Below are positions 62,377-64,000 of a stretch of 64,000 nt of DNA, in pieces. A program made the translations under genes and the position numbers. Under the pieces are notes generated by a model. It was given only the letters and a program-made list of their open reading frames with translations, had not been told where the DNA came from and did no database searches. Origin of the DNA: Chloroflexota bacterium (GTDB lineage: Bacteria; Chloroflexota; Dormibacteria; Aeolococcales; Aeolococcaceae). Positions within the stretch are counted from its first letter, which is position 1, and every line of letters begins with the position of its first letter. The stretch is taken from positions 62,001-126,000 of the forward strand of contig VBIQ01000004.1 in NCBI GenBank assembly GCA_005880985.1. Direction: 5' to 3'.

Positions 62377-64000
62377 ATGCCGCTTGACGAGTACCGGCGC
62401 AAGCGCGATTTCACCCGCACCCCGGAACCGCGAGGCGGTGCTGGTGATGGGCCCGGGCCGCCGGCATCCGCCGGACCCACCGCCGCCTTCGCCGGCTGGG
62501 ACGTTCTGCCCCAGGGACGGCGCTTCTGCGTGCAGATGCACCGGGCCACCCGGCTCCACTTCGACCTCCGCCTCGAGCACGCCGGGGTGCTGCTCTCCTG
62601 GGCGGTGCCGCGAGGACCATCGCTGGACCCGGCTCGCAAGCGTCTCGCGGTGCACGTGGAGGACCACCCGATCGAGTACGGCGAATTCGAAGGGGTGATC
62701 CCCGAGGGGTACGGAGCGGGCACGGTGATGCTCTGGGACGCCGGTGGCTTCCAGTGGACGGGGCAGGCCGCCGAGGACGTCGACGCGGCTCTCGCCAAGG
62801 GTCACATCCGCTTCATCCTCGACGGCATCAAGCTGCACGGCGAGTTCGACCTCTTTCAGACCGGCCGCCCCGCAGGCGGCGCCGACGGCGGGGACCCGGC
62901 GCGCAACTGGTTGCTGGTCAAGCGTGCCGATGCCGCGGTGGTGCCAGGCATGGAGGCGGTGGCCCTCGACGTTTCGGTCAAGACCGGCCGCAGCCTGGCG
63001 GCCATCGCCGCCGCGGTGGGAGGGGATCGCAAACATCCCGAGCTTGCCGTCGCTGCCGCGCGCGAGAGCGTGGAGCAGCTGGTCGCGGGCGCGCCACCGG
63101 CACCGTTTCCAGAGGATCCCGAGGTCATGCTGGCCACTCCGCTGGACCGGCCATTCAGTCGGCCCGGCTGGTTCTTCGAGCTCAAATACGACGGCGTGCG
63201 GATCCTCGCTTTGGTGCGGGACGGCAGGCTCGTGCTGCGAAGCCGCAAGCGGCGCGACGAGACCGTTCGCTATCCCGAGGCGCGCGCCCTGGTCGACACC
63301 CTGTCGGTGGGTGACGCCGTCGTCGACGGCGAGATCGTCGCGCTCGACACGGAGGGGCGGCCCTCCTTCGAACGCCTGCAGAGCCGCATCAATCTGGGCT
63401 CCGACGAGGTCGAACGGGTCCGACGGCGGGTGCCCGTCACCCTGGTCGCCTTCGACGTCCTCTATGCCATGGGGCGGGACCTGCGCGGGCTGCCGCTGGA
63501 GCGGCGGAAGCGGATCCTGCGAGCGATGATCCGTCCCTCGCCACTGGTGCTCGTCGCCGATCACGTCGAGGCCGACGGAGTTGCGCTGTTCGCGGTGCTG
63601 CGCACACGTGGTCTGGAGGGCATGGTCGGCAAGCGGGCCGACTCGCGCTACGAGTCGGGGCGGCGTTCTCCGGCGTGGGTCAAGGTCAAGGCATGGAACA
63701 CCCAGGATTGCGTCATCTGTGGCTACACCGCCGGTCGCAAGGGCCGCGGGCCGCTGGGAGCGCTGGTACTCGGCGTCTTCGATCAGGACGGTGTGCTCCG
63801 TCATGCCGGACAGGTCGGCTCGGGGTTTGACGAGCCCACCCTGCGCTGGCTGCGCGAGCAGCTCGACGCCGTCACCACCGCGAAGAGCCCATTGCATCCG
63901 GTGCCCGCCACCGACCAGAGGGTGACCTGGGTCCGGCCCGAGCTGGTCTGCGAGGTGCGATACAGCGAATGGACCGCGGCGGGAACGCTGCGTCAGTCGA
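62377..64000 (+). CDS. ligD: ATP-dependent DNA ligase D (PE + ligase part), 3' end beyond window
   Basis: 541 codons from ATG 62377 (GGGGGA 9 nt upstream) with no stop before the window edge. Residues about 35-190 are the 3'-phosphoesterase domain: FCVQMHRATRLHFDLRLEHAGVLLSWAVPRGPS, HVEDHPIEYGEFEGVIPEGYGAGTVMLWD. Then the ligase domain with nucleotidyl Lys270 in FELKYDGVR, motif III VVDGEIVALD, motif IV EGMVGKRADSRYESG, motif V WVKVKAW and the OB-fold (VCEVRYSEWT). Repairs double-strand breaks with Ku. Ku and any primase/polymerase domain are not visible here. Domain order PE-ligase matches one of the known LigD layouts. Confidence 0.93.
   Translation, partial: MPLDEYRRKRDFTRTPEPRGGAGDGPGPPASAGPTAAFAGWDVLPQGRRFCVQMHRATRLHFDLRLEHAGVLLSWAVPRGPSLDPARKRLAVHVEDHPIEYGEFEGVIPEGYGAGTVMLWDAGGFQWTGQAAEDVDAALAKGHIRFILDGIKLHGEFDLFQTGRPAGGADGGDPARNWLLVKRADAAVVPGMEAVALDVSVKTGRSLAAIAAAVGGDRKHPELAVAAARESVEQLVAGAPPAPFPEDPEVMLATPLDRPFSRPGWFFELKYDGVRILALVRDGRLVLRSRKRRDETVRYPEARALVDTLSVGDAVVDGEIVALDTEGRPSFERLQSRINLGSDEVERVRRRVPVTLVAFDVLYAMGRDLRGLPLERRKRILRAMIRPSPLVLVADHVEADGVALFAVLRTRGLEGMVGKRADSRYESGRRSPAWVKVKAWNTQDCVICGYTAGRKGRGPLGALVLGVFDQDGVLRHAGQVGSGFDEPTLRWLREQLDAVTTAKSPLHPVPATDQRVTWVRPELVCEVRYSEWTAAGTLRQS

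Overview
This is a 64 kb stretch of a high-GC bacterial chromosome with densely packed genes on both strands, many short overlaps (ATGA, GTGA) and frequent GTG/TTG starts. No insertion sequence, phage, CRISPR array or rRNA operon was recognised; one tRNA (Asp) is present. The gene mix is part actinobacterial in flavour (an N-acetyltransferase resembling the DUF4081 type, an MshC-like cysteine ligase, a LexA-type GAAC-N4-GTTC box, LigD) and part Chloroflexota-like (split glycine decarboxylase GcvPA/GcvPB, a DUF5679 mini zinc ribbon, class III cyclase/ATPase giants). A soil lineage such as Dormibacterota, or a neighbouring Chloroflexota/Actinomycetota-related group, is my best guess; this is inference from gene content, not from a phylogenetic marker.

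Layout. 1-2.2 kb: a Ppx/GppA phosphatase fragment divergent from a CYTH-CHAD protein (polyphosphate theme). 2.2-4.5 kb: cupin, GYD, SDR and thioesterase genes. 4.5-8.6 kb: a 1229-residue cyclase/ATPase/solute-binding fusion followed by a small cyclic-nucleotide-binding protein. 8.7-13.4 kb: a sulfite-oxidase-like molybdoenzyme, an ABC-2 exporter and a P450. 13.6-18.6 kb: a second cyclase/ATPase giant and a two-component system with a small membrane protein. 18.9-24.8 kb: tRNA-Asp, Nudix, MshC/CysRS-like ligase, DAHP synthase, GNAT, SRPBCC, a degenerate sigma-like protein and a dienelactone hydrolase. 24.8-29.2 kb: an SOS-type HTH-dinB operon and a Nudix-hypothetical-LarB-HAD operon. 29.3-34.9 kb: cell-surface functions (lytic transglycosylase-like protein, secreted DUF5666-like protein, polysaccharide deacetylase, UDP-glucose dehydrogenase) and an acyl-CoA dehydrogenase. 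34.4-38.7 kb: two unknown small proteins, PyrE, GcvPB, GcvPA. 38.8-45.2 kb: unknown proteins, a cytoplasmic HtrA-like protease, a 519-bp gene-free region with two structured repeats, MoeA, DedA, a PlsY-like protein, a methyltransferase and a lipoprotein. 45.3-50.3 kb: an EF-G-like GTPase, a selenocysteine peroxiredoxin, a dienelactone hydrolase, a second P450 and DUF5679. 50.4-55.9 kb: prephenate dehydratase, a TrkA pair, a universal stress protein and a four-gene pseudopilin-like operon. 55.9-64 kb: GyrA, PlsX, GyrB, a YggT-like protein and the start of LigD.

The points most worth following up are: an in-frame TGA at the peroxidatic-cysteine codon of a Bcp-type peroxiredoxin, followed directly by a perfect 8-bp hairpin (selenoprotein with SECIS); two divergent copies of one structured element in inverted orientation, whose hairpins keep pairing despite base changes; a solute-binding domain fused inside the cytoplasm to a cyclase/ATPase, next to a likely cyclic-nucleotide receptor; four CTCAG sites spaced exactly 11 bp apart; a LexA-type box over the -35 region of an HTH-dinB operon; and a repeated pattern of TANNNT hexamers 6-9 nt upstream of start codons that suggests widespread leaderless transcription.
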